From Actinomycetota bacterium (GTDB lineage: Bacteria; Actinomycetota; Actinomycetes; Mycobacteriales; HKI-0501): a stretch of 40,005 bases of DNA. Below are positions 1-7,396 of this stretch, piece after piece. The stretch lies in NCBI GenBank assembly GCA_030840805.1, contig JAVEDU010000005.1, positions 1-40,005 on the forward strand. Direction: 5' to 3'. Each line of letters begins with the position of its first letter. The stretch's first letter is position 1. The position numbers and the translations under genes were made by a program. The notes beneath the pieces are model-generated. The model was not told the DNA's origin, ran no database searches, and saw only the letters and a list, made by a program, of their open reading frames with translations.

Positions 1-53
1 ATGGGGTTTGCCACAGGACACGCCGGCGAGTCCGTTGCAAACCCCATGATCAA
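1..53. repeat. Palindromic intergenic repeat, copy 1 (left edge cut)
   Basis: An imperfect inverted repeat: ATGGGGTTTGCCAC (1-14) pairs with GTTGCAAACCCCAT (34-47) with one mismatch, followed by GATCAA. It is nearly the same sequence as the element at 10886-10944, which has 22-bp perfect arms. The outer left TTGATC end presumably lies just outside the window. It ends 15 bp from the stop of the minus-strand SRPBCC gene, so it may act as a terminator as well as a dispersed repeat. Confidence 0.75.
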
Positions 54-68
54 CGCGGAGGGGGGGCC

Positions 69-533
69 TCAGCGGGCGGTGCGGCACACCCGGGCGATCT
101 CGGCGTTCCGCTCGGTCAGCAGCCTGCGCAGCCGCCGTTCCACGAACAGCCGGTCGGCGAGCCGCCCGAGCGCGCCCAGCGGCGACCGGTAGTACAGGTC
201 GTCGGTCATCCGGGTCCGGTGCCCGGGCAGCTCCTCGAACGTGTGCACGTGCCGGAACTCGGCGAACACGCCTCGTTCCATCTCGTCGACGAACCGCGTC
301 GGCCGGTCGTGCTCGGTGATCCGGCTGGTGTGGGTCCAGGTGATCCCGAAGTGCCGGGCCTGCCAGGTCACCGCCTGACCGTGCTCGATGATGCCGCCGG
401 ACCGCTCCGACCGGCGGGCGATGCGCATGCCGTAGGGGTCGCCGGCCCGCACCTCGAGGTCCAGGTCGAGCGAGGCGTCGAAGGCGCGCGCCTGCGGCGC
501 GTCGAGATCGGTGACGAGGCGGATGTGCGGCAC
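69..533 (-). CDS. SRPBCC (START/polyketide-cyclase-like) family protein
   Basis: A 154-residue protein with the look of a small SRPBCC hydrophobic-ligand-binding fold: an N-terminal strand (MPHIRLVTDLDAP), a central run of alternating polar and hydrophobic strands with WTHTSRI and FVDEMERGVFAEFRHVHTFEE, and a long C-terminal basic helix (LFVERRLRRLLTERNAEIARV). The segment FVDEMxxGxFxxFxHxHxF is typical of the ligand-binding subfamily that lacks a known enzyme activity. The start is GTG at 533 with only a weak GGGGA upstream. It lies 64 bp downstream of thioredoxin on the same strand, probably as a separate or read-through unit. The ligand and role are unknown. The fold is fairly sure; the function is not. 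Confidence 0.8.
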   Translation of the reverse strand: MPHIRLVTDLDAPQARAFDASLDLDLEVRAGDPYGMRIARRSERSGGIIEHGQAVTWQARHFGITWTHTSRITEHDRPTRFVDEMERGVFAEFRHVHTFEELPGHRTRMTDDLYYRSPLGALGRLADRLFVERRLRRLLTERNAEIARVCRTAR

Positions 534-575
534 CCGACGAGTGTCCCCGACCCGGGATCCGTTCCGGCGCCCGGG

Positions 576-592
576 CCGGGGTGTACCCCCGG
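576..592 (-). terminator. Short hairpin after thioredoxin
   Basis: CCGGGG and CCCCGG separated by 5 nt (TGTAC) form a 6-bp GC hairpin beginning 6 nt beyond the trxA stop codon. There is no T-tract, so this is a weak terminator candidate. Confidence 0.35.
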
Positions 593-597
593 ATGGG

Positions 598-1005
598 TCA
601 GGCCTGGGGCGAGTTCTCGGCCCCGTCGTGCTCGTGGTCGGGACCGGCGGACTGGTGCTCGGCGTACTTCTTCTTGATCTCTTCCATGTCGAGCTCCTTG
701 ACCTGGCGGATCAGGTCCTCGAGCGCCGAGGCCGGTAGTGAACCCGGGCGGCCGTAGACCGGGATGCCGTCCCGGTACACGACGAGCGTCGGGATGCTCT
801 GGATGCCGTACGCGCCGGCGAGCTCCTGGTCGGCCTCGGTGTCCACCTTGGTGAACACGAGGTCGGGGTGCTCCTCGCTGGCCTTCTCGTAGACCGGTGC
901 GAACTGCTTGCAGGGGCCGCACCAGTCGGCCCAGAAGTCGATGAGCACGATGCCGTCCGCAACGGTCGCGTCGTGCGTCTCGGGGGTCAAGGTGGTCGTG
1001 GCCAC
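598..1005 (-). CDS. trxA: Thioredoxin
   Basis: A 135-residue thioredoxin, a cytoplasmic disulfide reductase. The redox motif WCGPCK is at residues 28-33 (Cys29 and Cys32), preceded by the usual strand LIDFWAD, and the cis-proline loop SIPTLVVY has Pro72. The last ~25 residues form a charged tail rich in Glu, Asp and His beyond the normal 105-110-residue fold. The start is GTG at 1005 with GAAGGA 9 nt upstream. It lies 94 bp downstream of the transketolase-like gene on the same strand. The reducing partner (thioredoxin reductase) is not in the window. The family assignment is firm; whether this is the main thioredoxin or a paralog cannot be told here. Confidence 0.95.
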   Translation of the reverse strand: MATTTLTPETHDATVADGIVLIDFWADWCGPCKQFAPVYEKASEEHPDLVFTKVDTEADQELAGAYGIQSIPTLVVYRDGIPVYGRPGSLPASALEDLIRQVKELDMEEIKKKYAEHQSAGPDHEHDGAENSPQA

Positions 1006-1099
1006 GGCTGTCGTTCCTTCCGTCGCGGTGCCGCCCCGATCGGCGGTACCTCGTCTCCTGTTGAACCACGGGACGGCGTTCTCCCTTCCCAGGGTGCCC

Positions 1100-3478
1100 T
1101 CAGAGCGACAGGGCCGCCAGCGCGGCGTTGACGATGGCGCCGGACGTGAGGTCGTGCAGCTCGTACAGGTCCGCCACCGTCCCGGACTGGCCGAACGAGT
1201 CCACCCCGAGCGGTACGGCGGGCACCCCCAGCGCCGAGCCCAGCCACGCGAGGGTGTGGGAGGACGCGTCGTGGACGGTCACCATCGGGGCGCGCGCGGT
1301 GAACACGGTGCGGAGCGGGCCGGCCAGCGACGGCGCGGTGGCCGTGCGGACCCCCTGGCGCAGCGTGCGCTGCCAGGACGTGTACAGCCGATCCGCGCTG
1401 GTGACGTCGATGACATGCGCGGCGATGCCCTCCTCGGCCAGCTCGGCCGCGGCGGCGAGCACCTCGGGCAGCACAGCGCCGGTGCCGACGAGATACACCT
1501 GCGGACCGTCCACCTCCGCGTCGACCAGCCGGTACGCCCCGGCCAGCACGTGGCGCCGCAGCATCGTCTCGCCATACCGCTCCCGGGCCGCCTCGAACGG
1601 CGCCTGGTCGATCGGGCGGGTCGTGAGGCGGAAGTAATAGGAGCCGTCGTCGTAGGGCGCCGCCGTGGTGGTGCTGGGCGGCCCGGCGGCGATCCGGCCG
1701 AGCGCGTCGCACAGCAGCCAGTCCAGCGCCTGCCCGTACGCCGGTTCCAGCGCGGTGACCCCGGGGAGTTCCAGTCCGATGCTCGCCGTGATCGTGGACT
1801 GGTGGGCGCCGCCCTCGGGCGCGAGCGTCACGCCGCTCGGCGTACCGGCGACGACGAACCGCGCGCCGGAATACACGCCGTAGATGAACGCGTCGAGCCC
1901 CCGCGCCACGAACGGGTCGTACAGCGTGCCGACCGGGAGCAGCGGCTGCGCCGACAGGTCCCAGGACAGGCCGAGCTGGCCGAGGAGCAGGAACAGGTTC
2001 ATCTCCGAGATGCCCAGCTCGATGTGCTGCCCCTGGGGACTCTGCGCCCACTTGAGCAGCGAGTCCGTGGCCCAGTCGGGCTGCTCGGTGGGCGAGAAGA
2101 CGCCGGTCTTGTTGATGAAGCCGGCGAGGTTCGTGGAGGTCGCCACGTCCGGGGCGGTCGTGACGAGGTACGGCGCCACCGCGGGGTCACGGGCCAGGTC
2201 CACCAGGACGCGGCCGAACACCTCCTGGGTGGACACCGGCTTGCCGGCCCGCACCCCCGTCGCGGCCGGTACGGCGATCCCGAGGCCGGGGACGCGCGGC
2301 GAGCTGTGGAGTTCCTCCCGCCGCCGCGCCGCGAGCGCGCCGGCGGCCGTGCCCGGGTCGAGCCGGTCCCACTCGGTCGCTTCGGACAGCCCGAGGACCG
2401 CCCGCATCGACGCGATCTGGTCCCGGCCCAGGAGCGCGGAGTGGTTGCGCGGGTTGCCGGCGTTCGGCAGGCCCCAGCCCTTCACGGTGTACGCGAACAC
2501 CACGCTGGGGCGGTCGGTCTCCGCGTCACATTCGGCGTACGCCTCCAGCATGCTGCCGAGGTCGTGCCCGCCGAGGTCGCCGACGAGCGGGGCGACCTCG
2601 GCGTCCGGCACCTCGGCCAGCAGCGCGCGGACCTCGTCCGGTGCTCCCGAGCAGAACTGCTCCCGCAGTTCGGCGCCGGAGTACCCGAACATCGACTGGT
2701 ACCGCTCGTTCGGCATCGCATCGAGGTACGCCCGCAGGACCTCGCCCCCGGGCCGGGCGAACGCCTCCCGCAGCCGCCGCCCGTACTTCACCTCCACGAC
2801 GTGCCACCCGGCCGCGGCGAACTGCCCCCGCCACTGGTCGATCCGGATGCCGGGCACGATCCGGTCCAGCGACTGCCGGTTGAAGTCCACGATCCACATC
2901 ACGGTGCCGAGGCCCGCGGTGGCCGGGTCGGCGACGGCCTCCCAGATGTTGCCCTCGTCCAGTTCGGCGTCGCCCAGCAGCGCGACGAACCGTGACCGCG
3001 CGCGAGCTCCGAAATGCGCGTCCACGTACCGCCGGGTGACCGCGGCGAACAGCGGAGCCGCCGGCCCGAGCCCGACCGAGCCGGTGGAGAAGTCCACCCG
3101 GTCCGGGTCCTTGGTGCGGCTCGGGTACGACTGGAGACCGCCGCGGGCGCGGAGCGTGGTCAGGTACTCCCGGTCGAGGTCACCGAGCAGGTACTTGATC
3201 GCGTGGAAAACCGGCGACGCGTGCGGCTTCACGCTCACCCGGTCGTGCTCGGTGAGATGAGCGAAGTACAGCGCGGTCAGCGCCGTCACCAGCGAGGCGG
3301 AGGAGGCCTGATGCCCGCCGACCTTCACCCCGTCGCCGGTGTCGCGGTCGTGGTTGGCGGCGTCGACCATACGTACCGCCAGCCAGAGCACCCGCCGCTC
3401 GATCTCCGCCAGGACGGCGAGGTCCGGGTCCGGCGGCAGCGTGCCGGGCGGGACGGCGGTGGGCGGGGCGAGCGTCAC
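1100..3478 (-). CDS. Transketolase / pyruvate dehydrogenase E1-like thiamine-diphosphate enzyme
   Basis: A 792-residue protein of the transketolase superfamily. The N-terminal half has the thiamine-diphosphate site: GDGVKVGGHQAS (residues 48-59), then GDAELDEGNIWEA (169-181), the GDG-type Mg/ThDP motif, ending with the metal-ligand asparagines at VDFNRQ (198-202). The C-terminal half has the pyrimidine-binding and transketolase-C domains (LGISEMNLFLLLGQLG, then PLGVDSFGQSG near the end). Length and layout suit the actinobacterial transketolase-like proteins with a TK C-terminal domain, which resemble AceE more than classical transketolase. An upstream in-frame ATG exists, but GTG at 3478 is preferred because AGGAGG (3483-3488) lies 4 nt before it. 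The substrate, 2-oxo acid or ketose, is not decided by sequence alone. Confidence 0.9.
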   Translation of the reverse strand: MTLAPPTAVPPGTLPPDPDLAVLAEIERRVLWLAVRMVDAANHDRDTGDGVKVGGHQASSASLVTALTALYFAHLTEHDRVSVKPHASPVFHAIKYLLGDLDREYLTTLRARGGLQSYPSRTKDPDRVDFSTGSVGLGPAAPLFAAVTRRYVDAHFGARARSRFVALLGDAELDEGNIWEAVADPATAGLGTVMWIVDFNRQSLDRIVPGIRIDQWRGQFAAAGWHVVEVKYGRRLREAFARPGGEVLRAYLDAMPNERYQSMFGYSGAELREQFCSGAPDEVRALLAEVPDAEVAPLVGDLGGHDLGSMLEAYAECDAETDRPSVVFAYTVKGWGLPNAGNPRNHSALLGRDQIASMRAVLGLSEATEWDRLDPGTAAGALAARRREELHSSPRVPGLGIAVPAATGVRAGKPVSTQEVFGRVLVDLARDPAVAPYLVTTAPDVATSTNLAGFINKTGVFSPTEQPDWATDSLLKWAQSPQGQHIELGISEMNLFLLLGQLGLSWDLSAQPLLPVGTLYDPFVARGLDAFIYGVYSGARFVVAGTPSGVTLAPEGGAHQSTITASIGLELPGVTALEPAYGQALDWLLCDALGRIAAGPPSTTTAAPYDDGSYYFRLTTRPIDQAPFEAARERYGETMLRRHVLAGAYRLVDAEVDGPQVYLVGTGAVLPEVLAAAAELAEEGIAAHVIDVTSADRLYTSWQRTLRQGVRTATAPSLAGPLRTVFTARAPMVTVHDASSHTLAWLGSALGVPAVPLGVDSFGQSGTVADLYELHDLTSGAIVNAALAALSL

Positions 3479-3699
3479 GGGTCCTCCTGGGAGCGGTTCC
3501 GGCTGGGAGGTGCGGCCCGGCCAGCGTAGCCACGGTTCCCGACCGCACCGCACCGCAGCGTTCGGGCGCGGTGGCCCCGTGCGTGCCCGCCGCGGGACGG
3601 CTCGCCCGGTGTCGGCAGGGATCGGGCGGCCCGCCACCGCGGACGGGCCGGTGCCGGTGCCGTGCGGTGGACGCCGGTCCAGGGCGGTCCCCCGACCGG

Positions 3700-4002
3700 G
3701 GCCGCGCCGGCGACGGTGAGGTGACCCGGGGGCCCGCCCTGGTCCGCGAGCCGCCGGAGGGCCGGGAGCGCCGTCTCGGCGGGCAGCGGCCGGGCGGCGG
3801 GCCGGCGGCAGGAGTCCGGGGCCGATCCGGAGGCGGGACCCGTCGCCCCGGCGGACCGCGCCGCGAGCGTCGTGACGAGTCGGTAGCCGACCGCGTGCTC
3901 GAGCGCCGCGGCGGCCTCCGTCGCGCTGATTCCACCCGGGGCCTCGGCGACGAGCGTGCGCACGGCGTAGCCCCCGCCCCCGGGCCCGCGCGTGGCGGTC
4001 AC
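3700..4002 (-). pseudogene. IclR-family transcriptional regulator remnant (frameshifted)
   Basis: No intact gene fills 3479-4084. On the minus strand there are pieces of an IclR-type regulator in order. From about 3969 to 3855 the frame reads a winged helix (VRTLVAEAPGGISATEAAA, then HAVGYRLVTTLAAR), like the IclR HTH. From about 3844 to 3794 a different frame reads DGSRLRIGPGLLPPARR, the usual YRLGPGLL linker. From about 3772 the first frame resumes with ALPALRRLADQ and HLTVAGA, the start of the effector domain. Sequence down to about 3500 shows no further clear match. A GTG at 4002 could be the old start. The pieces are in the expected order, so a decayed regulator with two compensating shifts, or an assembly error, is likely. 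It may once have controlled the transketolase-like gene just downstream. Confidence 0.6.
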
Positions 4003-4030
4003 CCGAGGGGTACCGCCCGTACCTACGCGA

Positions 4031-4065
4031 ACGGAGGCCCGCCCGCGGTGCGGGCCGGCCTCCGT
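4031..4065 (-). terminator. Hairpin terminator of the short secreted protein gene
   Basis: ACGGAGGCC (4031-4039) pairs with GGCCTCCGT (4057-4065), and inside it GCCCGC pairs with GCGGGC. It begins 19 nt past the stop at 4085. Its left flank ACGCGAACGGAGGC is identical to that of the hairpin at 4604-4645, so the two terminators are related copies. Confidence 0.75.
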
Positions 4066-4084
4066 CCGGTGGTGGAGCTGGGTA

Positions 4085-4462
4085 CTACTTGACGACCCGC
4101 ACGGTGGCGGAGACGGTGCGGCCCTTGCGGGCGCCCTTCGCGTACAGCTTGACCGTGCCGAGCTTCTTGAAGGTGACCGTGATCTTGATGGTGCCACCCG
4201 CGCCGGCGCGCTTGGTGGTGACCGTCGTGGCGCGCCAGTTGGTGTACTGCTGGGTGACCTTGATGGTCTCGTTCGGGGCGAAGCCACGCGCGGAGAAGGT
4301 CACGACCTTGCCCGGCTTGACGGTGCTCGGCGAGACGGTCGCGGACGCCGCCGGTGCCGGGTAGGTCGGGGCGGCCGTGGCAACGGCCGGCGTGGCCAGC
4401 GCGACGCTGAAGGAAAGGACGGTCGCCGCGAGCGTGCGGCGCACCAGGTGGTCTCTGCGCAT
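4085..4462 (-). CDS. Secreted Ig-like/adhesion-type small protein
   Basis: A 125-residue exported protein. MRRDHLVRRTLAATVLSFSV begins a Sec signal peptide with a basic start and hydrophobic core; cleavage is likely after ATA at about residue 30. The mature part (VSPSTVKPGKVVTFSARGF, then PNETIKV) resembles a single bacterial Ig-like beta-sandwich of the kind that stabilises surface proteins, and it ends in a very basic segment (KLYAKGARKGRTVSATVRVVK region). It has no LPxTG or membrane anchor. A TTG at 4471 is in frame, but ATG at 4462 aligns with the start of the paralog at 4659-5237 and has GGAG about 9 nt upstream. The signal peptide, promoter and terminator are shared with that paralog, so the two are likely co-regulated. 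The specific role is unknown. Confidence 0.85.
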   Translation of the reverse strand: MRRDHLVRRTLAATVLSFSVALATPAVATAAPTYPAPAASATVSPSTVKPGKVVTFSARGFAPNETIKVTQQYTNWRATTVTTKRAGAGGTIKITVTFKKLGTVKLYAKGARKGRTVSATVRVVK

Positions 4463-4522
4463 CTGTGTCAACTCCAGTGAGTCAAGGGCGAGGCCAACTT
4501 GGTGACCCCCCGTGGGCGGTTC

Positions 4523-4580
4523 TAGGGGATAGGTCCCCTACAGCACGTTCGGTGAGCACGTTACATCACGCAGTGATCTG
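4523..4580 (-). promoter_or_regulatory. Conserved upstream control region of the 125-aa secreted protein
   Basis: It contains, about 70 nt before the start, the inverted repeat TAGGGGA-N4-TCCCCTA (4523-4540). About 100 nt before the start it has GTGA-N10-TCAC (4552-4569, reading GTGATGTA on the minus strand), and then ATCAC-N3-GTGAT. The same elements in the same order and spacing occur at 5298-5360 ahead of the paralogous LPxTG gene. Confidence 0.65.
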
Positions 4581-4603
4581 ACCCGAGTTTTGCGCCTGTC
4601 ACG

Positions 4604-4645
4604 CGAACGGAGGCATGCCCGCAGCTGCGGACATGCCTCCGTTCG
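4604..4645 (-). terminator. Strong hairpin terminator of the LPxTG gene
   Basis: A 14-bp perfect stem: CGAACGGAGGCATG (4604-4617) with CATGCCTCCGTTCG (4632-4645). The loop carries a further 12-nt palindrome, CCGCAGCTGCGG (4619-4630). It begins 13 nt past the stop at 4659. It is related in sequence to the hairpin at 4031-4065. Confidence 0.85.
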
Positions 4646-4658
4646 GAGCGACTACCGA

Positions 4659-5237
4659 TCAGATCTCGGCGGTCCGACGACGACGCGTGGCGGTGAAGCC
4701 GACGAGCACGGCGCCGAGGGCCAGCAGCGCGGCGCCACCGAAGGCGATCGGCTTGGCCGGACCGGTGCCGGTGACGGGCAGGTTCGCGCCGTCGGCGCCG
4801 TTCACGTCACCGTTCGTGCCACCGTTCGTGCCACCGTTCGTGCCACCGTTGTCCGGAGCGGCGACCGGGAGGACGCGGATGGCGGCGGTGACGCGGAAGT
4901 CCGAGGTGACACCGGTGGCGAAGAGGGTGGCGTCGCCGGCCAGGGGCGGCCGAACCTCAAGGCTGAAGGCGCCGAGCGAGGAGGCCACGGTCTCGTCCAG
5001 CTGGCCGCCGGAGTTCGCGTAGCCGATGCCGATGATGATCGTCTCGCCCGGCAGGAAGCCGCTGCCGCTGAAGGTCACGGTGCCGCCGGCCGTCACGGTG
5101 CCCGAGGACACCGAACCCTGTCCGGGCGGAGCCGGGTACGGCAGAGCTGCCGACGACATGCCGGGGGTGGCCACCAGCACGGCGAACATGAGGACGGCCG
5201 CCGCAAACAGGCGGCGGGCCAGGTTGTCTCTGCGCAT
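4659..5237 (-). CDS. LPxTG cell-wall-anchored surface protein
   Basis: A 192-residue sortase substrate. The signal peptide is residues 1-31 (MRRDNLARRLFAAAVLMFAV, cleaved near SSA-ALP). One Ig-like or adhesion-type domain follows (about 40-125), then a Gly/Asn/Thr stalk with repeats of NGGT (129-145), the sorting motif LPVTG at 153-157, a hydrophobic segment (about 164-183) and a basic stop (RRRR). After sortase cleavage between Thr and Gly it would be linked to peptidoglycan. ATG at 5237 is chosen over an in-frame ATG at 5336 because it starts the signal peptide, matches the start of the 125-aa paralog and has GGAG 10 nt upstream. No sortase gene is in the window. Confidence 0.92.
   Translation of the reverse strand: MRRDNLARRLFAAAVLMFAVLVATPGMSSAALPYPAPPGQGSVSSGTVTAGGTVTFSGSGFLPGETIIIGIGYANSGGQLDETVASSLGAFSLEVRPPLAGDATLFATGVTSDFRVTAAIRVLPVAAPDNGGTNGGTNGGTNGDVNGADGANLPVTGTGPAKPIAFGGAALLALGAVLVGFTATRRRRTAEI
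4808..4850. repeat. 12-bp tandem repeat in the LPxTG stalk
   Basis: Three exact copies of CACCGTTCGTGC (4808-4843) plus a partial fourth. They encode the NGGT repeats of the stalk. The number of copies could change by slippage without shifting the frame. Confidence 0.9.
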
Positions 5238-5297
5238 GTGCTCTGTACTCCGTCGAGTCCTGGGCGTGTCCGTAGTGATGAACCCCGCCGCTCGGCC

Positions 5298-5360
5298 CTT
5301 GAGGACATGTCCCTCAAGCGTACCGTCGGTGATCAAAGTACATCACTTAGTAATGATCGC
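5298..5360 (-). promoter_or_regulatory. Conserved upstream control region of the LPxTG gene
   Basis: The near-palindrome CTTGAGGACATGTCCCTCAAG spans 5298-5318, about 71 nt before the start. GTGA-N10-TCAC (5329-5346; GTGATGTA on the minus strand) lies about 100 nt before it, and ATCATT/AGTGAT half-sites lie further out. The arrangement matches 4523-4580. I infer a shared regulator or leader structure; which one is not known. Confidence 0.65.
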
Positions 5361-5365
5361 AAAGG

Positions 5366-7303
5366 CTACTTGCCACATGACACCGGCGCGGACCGGACAA
5401 TCCACGGCGTTACGGTCGGAGTGGTCCAAAACTGCGGCGTCACGGCCGCGCGGCCGGGCAGCTCGGCGGTCAGGACCGTGAGGTCCACGACGCTCCGATC
5501 GCCGGGTCCGAGATCGGCCGTGTAGTACCCCACCATCCGGTTGCGCTCCGTGCCGGTCGCGAGGGGCAGCGGCTTCCCGTCCACGGTCGCGGACTGGATC
5601 GCCCCGTCCACGGGCGCGAAGACGAGGACGTTGGTCCGCGCGACTCCGCGGACCAGACCGATCCGCCCGTCCGCGACGAGGTCGGGCAAACCGTCCGCCC
5701 GCGGCGCGGTGGAGTTGACGGTGATCCGGAGACGGATCTCGCGGCGCCGGTCCGGCCGGCAGGAGCCGCCCACGACCTCGACCGACTGCCGGAGGTAGTA
5801 GCTCATCTTCGCGCCGGTGCCGTCGTTCATGAACACGCCGATCAGCGGCGAGGGGCCGTCGCGCTCGGGGAGCTCGCCCGCCAGCACGGTGCCCTCGAGC
5901 ACCCGCTGCTCCTCGGCGCGGGTGCTCCAGACGAGGACGCGGTGCTCGTCGGCGGCCTTGGTGAGTCCGCTCACCGCGGCGCTCCCGCCGACGCGCCCGC
6001 CCGACAGGGCCTCGAAGATCGCTCGCGCGGCGGCGGCGAAGAACGCGTCCTGCGCGTCCGGGTCGCTGTACCTCGCGTACACCTCGGACAGCAGCAGCCG
6101 TACCGCGTTGTCCGCCCGCAGGGTCTCGCCGCCGGGGAGCGGCAGGCCCGCGGAGCCCTCCAGGAGGTACGACATCGCGACCGGGTCCGTGGCCACGACC
6201 GCGTCCACCCGCCCGCCGGTGCGCCGCTGGTACATCTCCTTGAAGAGCTTCGCCGCGGTGGGGAAGTGCGGCGTGAAGTTGACGTCGGCGGCGAAGGTGC
6301 CCAGGCGGTCGGTGTAGAGGTCGGTCTGGTCCGTGGTGAGCGGCAGCACCGGCTTCGGGAACATGCCGAGATCGGCCGCGGTGCCCTGTCCGACCAGCTG
6401 GATCCGGCCCCGGTCGGTACGGACGACGGCGTACGCACCGGGCAGGCCGCCGGTGGCGCGGACCTCGGCCGGGTTCTGGAACACCATGAGGTAGGTCCGC
6501 GGGCCGTCGGCGCCGAGCATGGGCGGCAACAGCGTCGTGGCCTTGCGCGCGGTGCCGGTGAGGCCCGCGGCGTCGTCCAGCTTCGCGCGGAGCCCGGTCA
6601 CCGCGTCGCGCAGCGGCGGCAGCAGGCCCTGCGTGTCGATCCCGACGACCTCTGCCCGGATGCGCCGGATCTCGTCGTCGGCCGTCCGGACGCGCGGGCC
6701 GATCCGCTGCAGCGCGGCGACATCGACGCGGCCGTTCTTCGGGGCGAACGTGGCGGGATCCAGCGAGGCGGCGGTCTCCACCAGCGGCGGGAGGGCGCGC
6801 TGGGCGAGCTCGTCGACCGCGCGGGCGGTGTCCGCCACGGCCGACACGTTGGTCCCGACCCAGGGCACCCAGCCGGCGGCCCGCCACACCGGGTCGTCGG
6901 TCTGGCTCCGGGCCGCGGCGGCCTCGTCCTGGAGGATCCCGAGGGTCAGCGTGGCGGGCTCTGTGTCGCCGGCGCGCGCCTGGGCCTGGAGCCGGGAGAC
7001 CAGCTGCGCCGAGGCCTCGAGGTGCCCCTTCGCCTGGTAACCGCGCAGGGCGAGCCACCCCACGCCGAGCAACGCGAGGATCGCCAGCGCCGCGACGGTG
7101 CGCAGCGACCAGCGGCGCACCCGTCGCGCGCGTCGCCGGCCGCGACGCTCCGCCCGGGCGGCATCCCGATCCGCCGCGCGCTCCGGCCCACCGCCGGCTT
7201 CTTCCTCCGCCGTACCGGGTGCGGCCACCTCGTCCGGCGCGTCGGGCTCGTTCTCAGAGCCCGGCTCGCGCCCGCTGTCCGTATCCGCACTATTTCGCTC
7301 CAC
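5366..7303 (-). CDS. DUF4012 domain membrane protein
   Basis: A 645-residue protein matching the actinobacterial DUF4012 family. It has a ~60-residue acidic then Arg-rich cytoplasmic head (ERRGRRRARRVRRW) and one membrane segment at about 65-87 (AALAILALLGVGWLALRGY). A long extracytoplasmic region follows with family features such as YLMVFQNPAEVRATGGLPGA, PHFPTAAKLFKEMY, VDAVVATDPVAMSYLLE and a C-terminal beta-rich part (MSYYLRQSVEV). It starts at GTG 7303 with AGGA upstream and is divergent from cysS. DUF4012 genes are often found near exopolysaccharide or surface genes, and this one sits beside two secreted-protein genes; the molecular function is not known. The family is sure; the role is not. 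Confidence 0.9.
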   Translation of the reverse strand: MERNSADTDSGREPGSENEPDAPDEVAAPGTAEEEAGGGPERAADRDAARAERRGRRRARRVRRWSLRTVAALAILALLGVGWLALRGYQAKGHLEASAQLVSRLQAQARAGDTEPATLTLGILQDEAAAARSQTDDPVWRAAGWVPWVGTNVSAVADTARAVDELAQRALPPLVETAASLDPATFAPKNGRVDVAALQRIGPRVRTADDEIRRIRAEVVGIDTQGLLPPLRDAVTGLRAKLDDAAGLTGTARKATTLLPPMLGADGPRTYLMVFQNPAEVRATGGLPGAYAVVRTDRGRIQLVGQGTAADLGMFPKPVLPLTTDQTDLYTDRLGTFAADVNFTPHFPTAAKLFKEMYQRRTGGRVDAVVATDPVAMSYLLEGSAGLPLPGGETLRADNAVRLLLSEVYARYSDPDAQDAFFAAAARAIFEALSGGRVGGSAAVSGLTKAADEHRVLVWSTRAEEQRVLEGTVLAGELPERDGPSPLIGVFMNDGTGAKMSYYLRQSVEVVGGSCRPDRRREIRLRITVNSTAPRADGLPDLVADGRIGLVRGVARTNVLVFAPVDGAIQSATVDGKPLPLATGTERNRMVGYYTADLGPGDRSVVDLTVLTAELPGRAAVTPQFWTTPTVTPWIVRSAPVSCGK

Positions 7304-7384
7304 GGCGGCGATCCTAGCCAGCGTGCGACGGGCCGTTTACGGAGTGTGGTTCACGCGCCGCGGCGGGGGAGCCGCGCGGGCCCG

Positions 7385-7390
7385 TAGACT
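7385..7390 (+). promoter_or_regulatory. -10 box of a leaderless cysS transcript
   Basis: TAGACT lies 6 nt before the GTG at 7397, and no Shine-Dalgarno sequence is present. This is the spacing expected when transcription begins at the first base of the start codon, a common actinobacterial arrangement. Confidence 0.55.
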
Positions 7391-7396
7391 CCCTGG

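Noticed and set aside
908-2995. 695-aa plus-strand open frame opposite the transketolase-like gene
   Set aside because: Low-complexity Arg/Gly/Pro-rich text with no domain, exactly opposite a gene with clear motifs; a GC-rich shadow frame.
3571-4092. 173-aa plus-strand frame in the IclR remnant region
   Set aside because: No motifs and Arg/Gly/Pro-rich; the minus strand has recognisable regulator pieces.
4808-4850. CRISPR-like short repeats
   Set aside because: 12-bp repeats with no spacers, in frame in the LPxTG stalk; a coding tandem repeat. No CRISPR array is seen anywhere in the window.
4523-5360. c-di-AMP (ydaO-type) riboswitch before the secreted genes
   Set aside because: Such leaders occur before actinobacterial wall genes, but the conserved region here is too short and I cannot recognise the riboswitch core. 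Kept as an unknown element.
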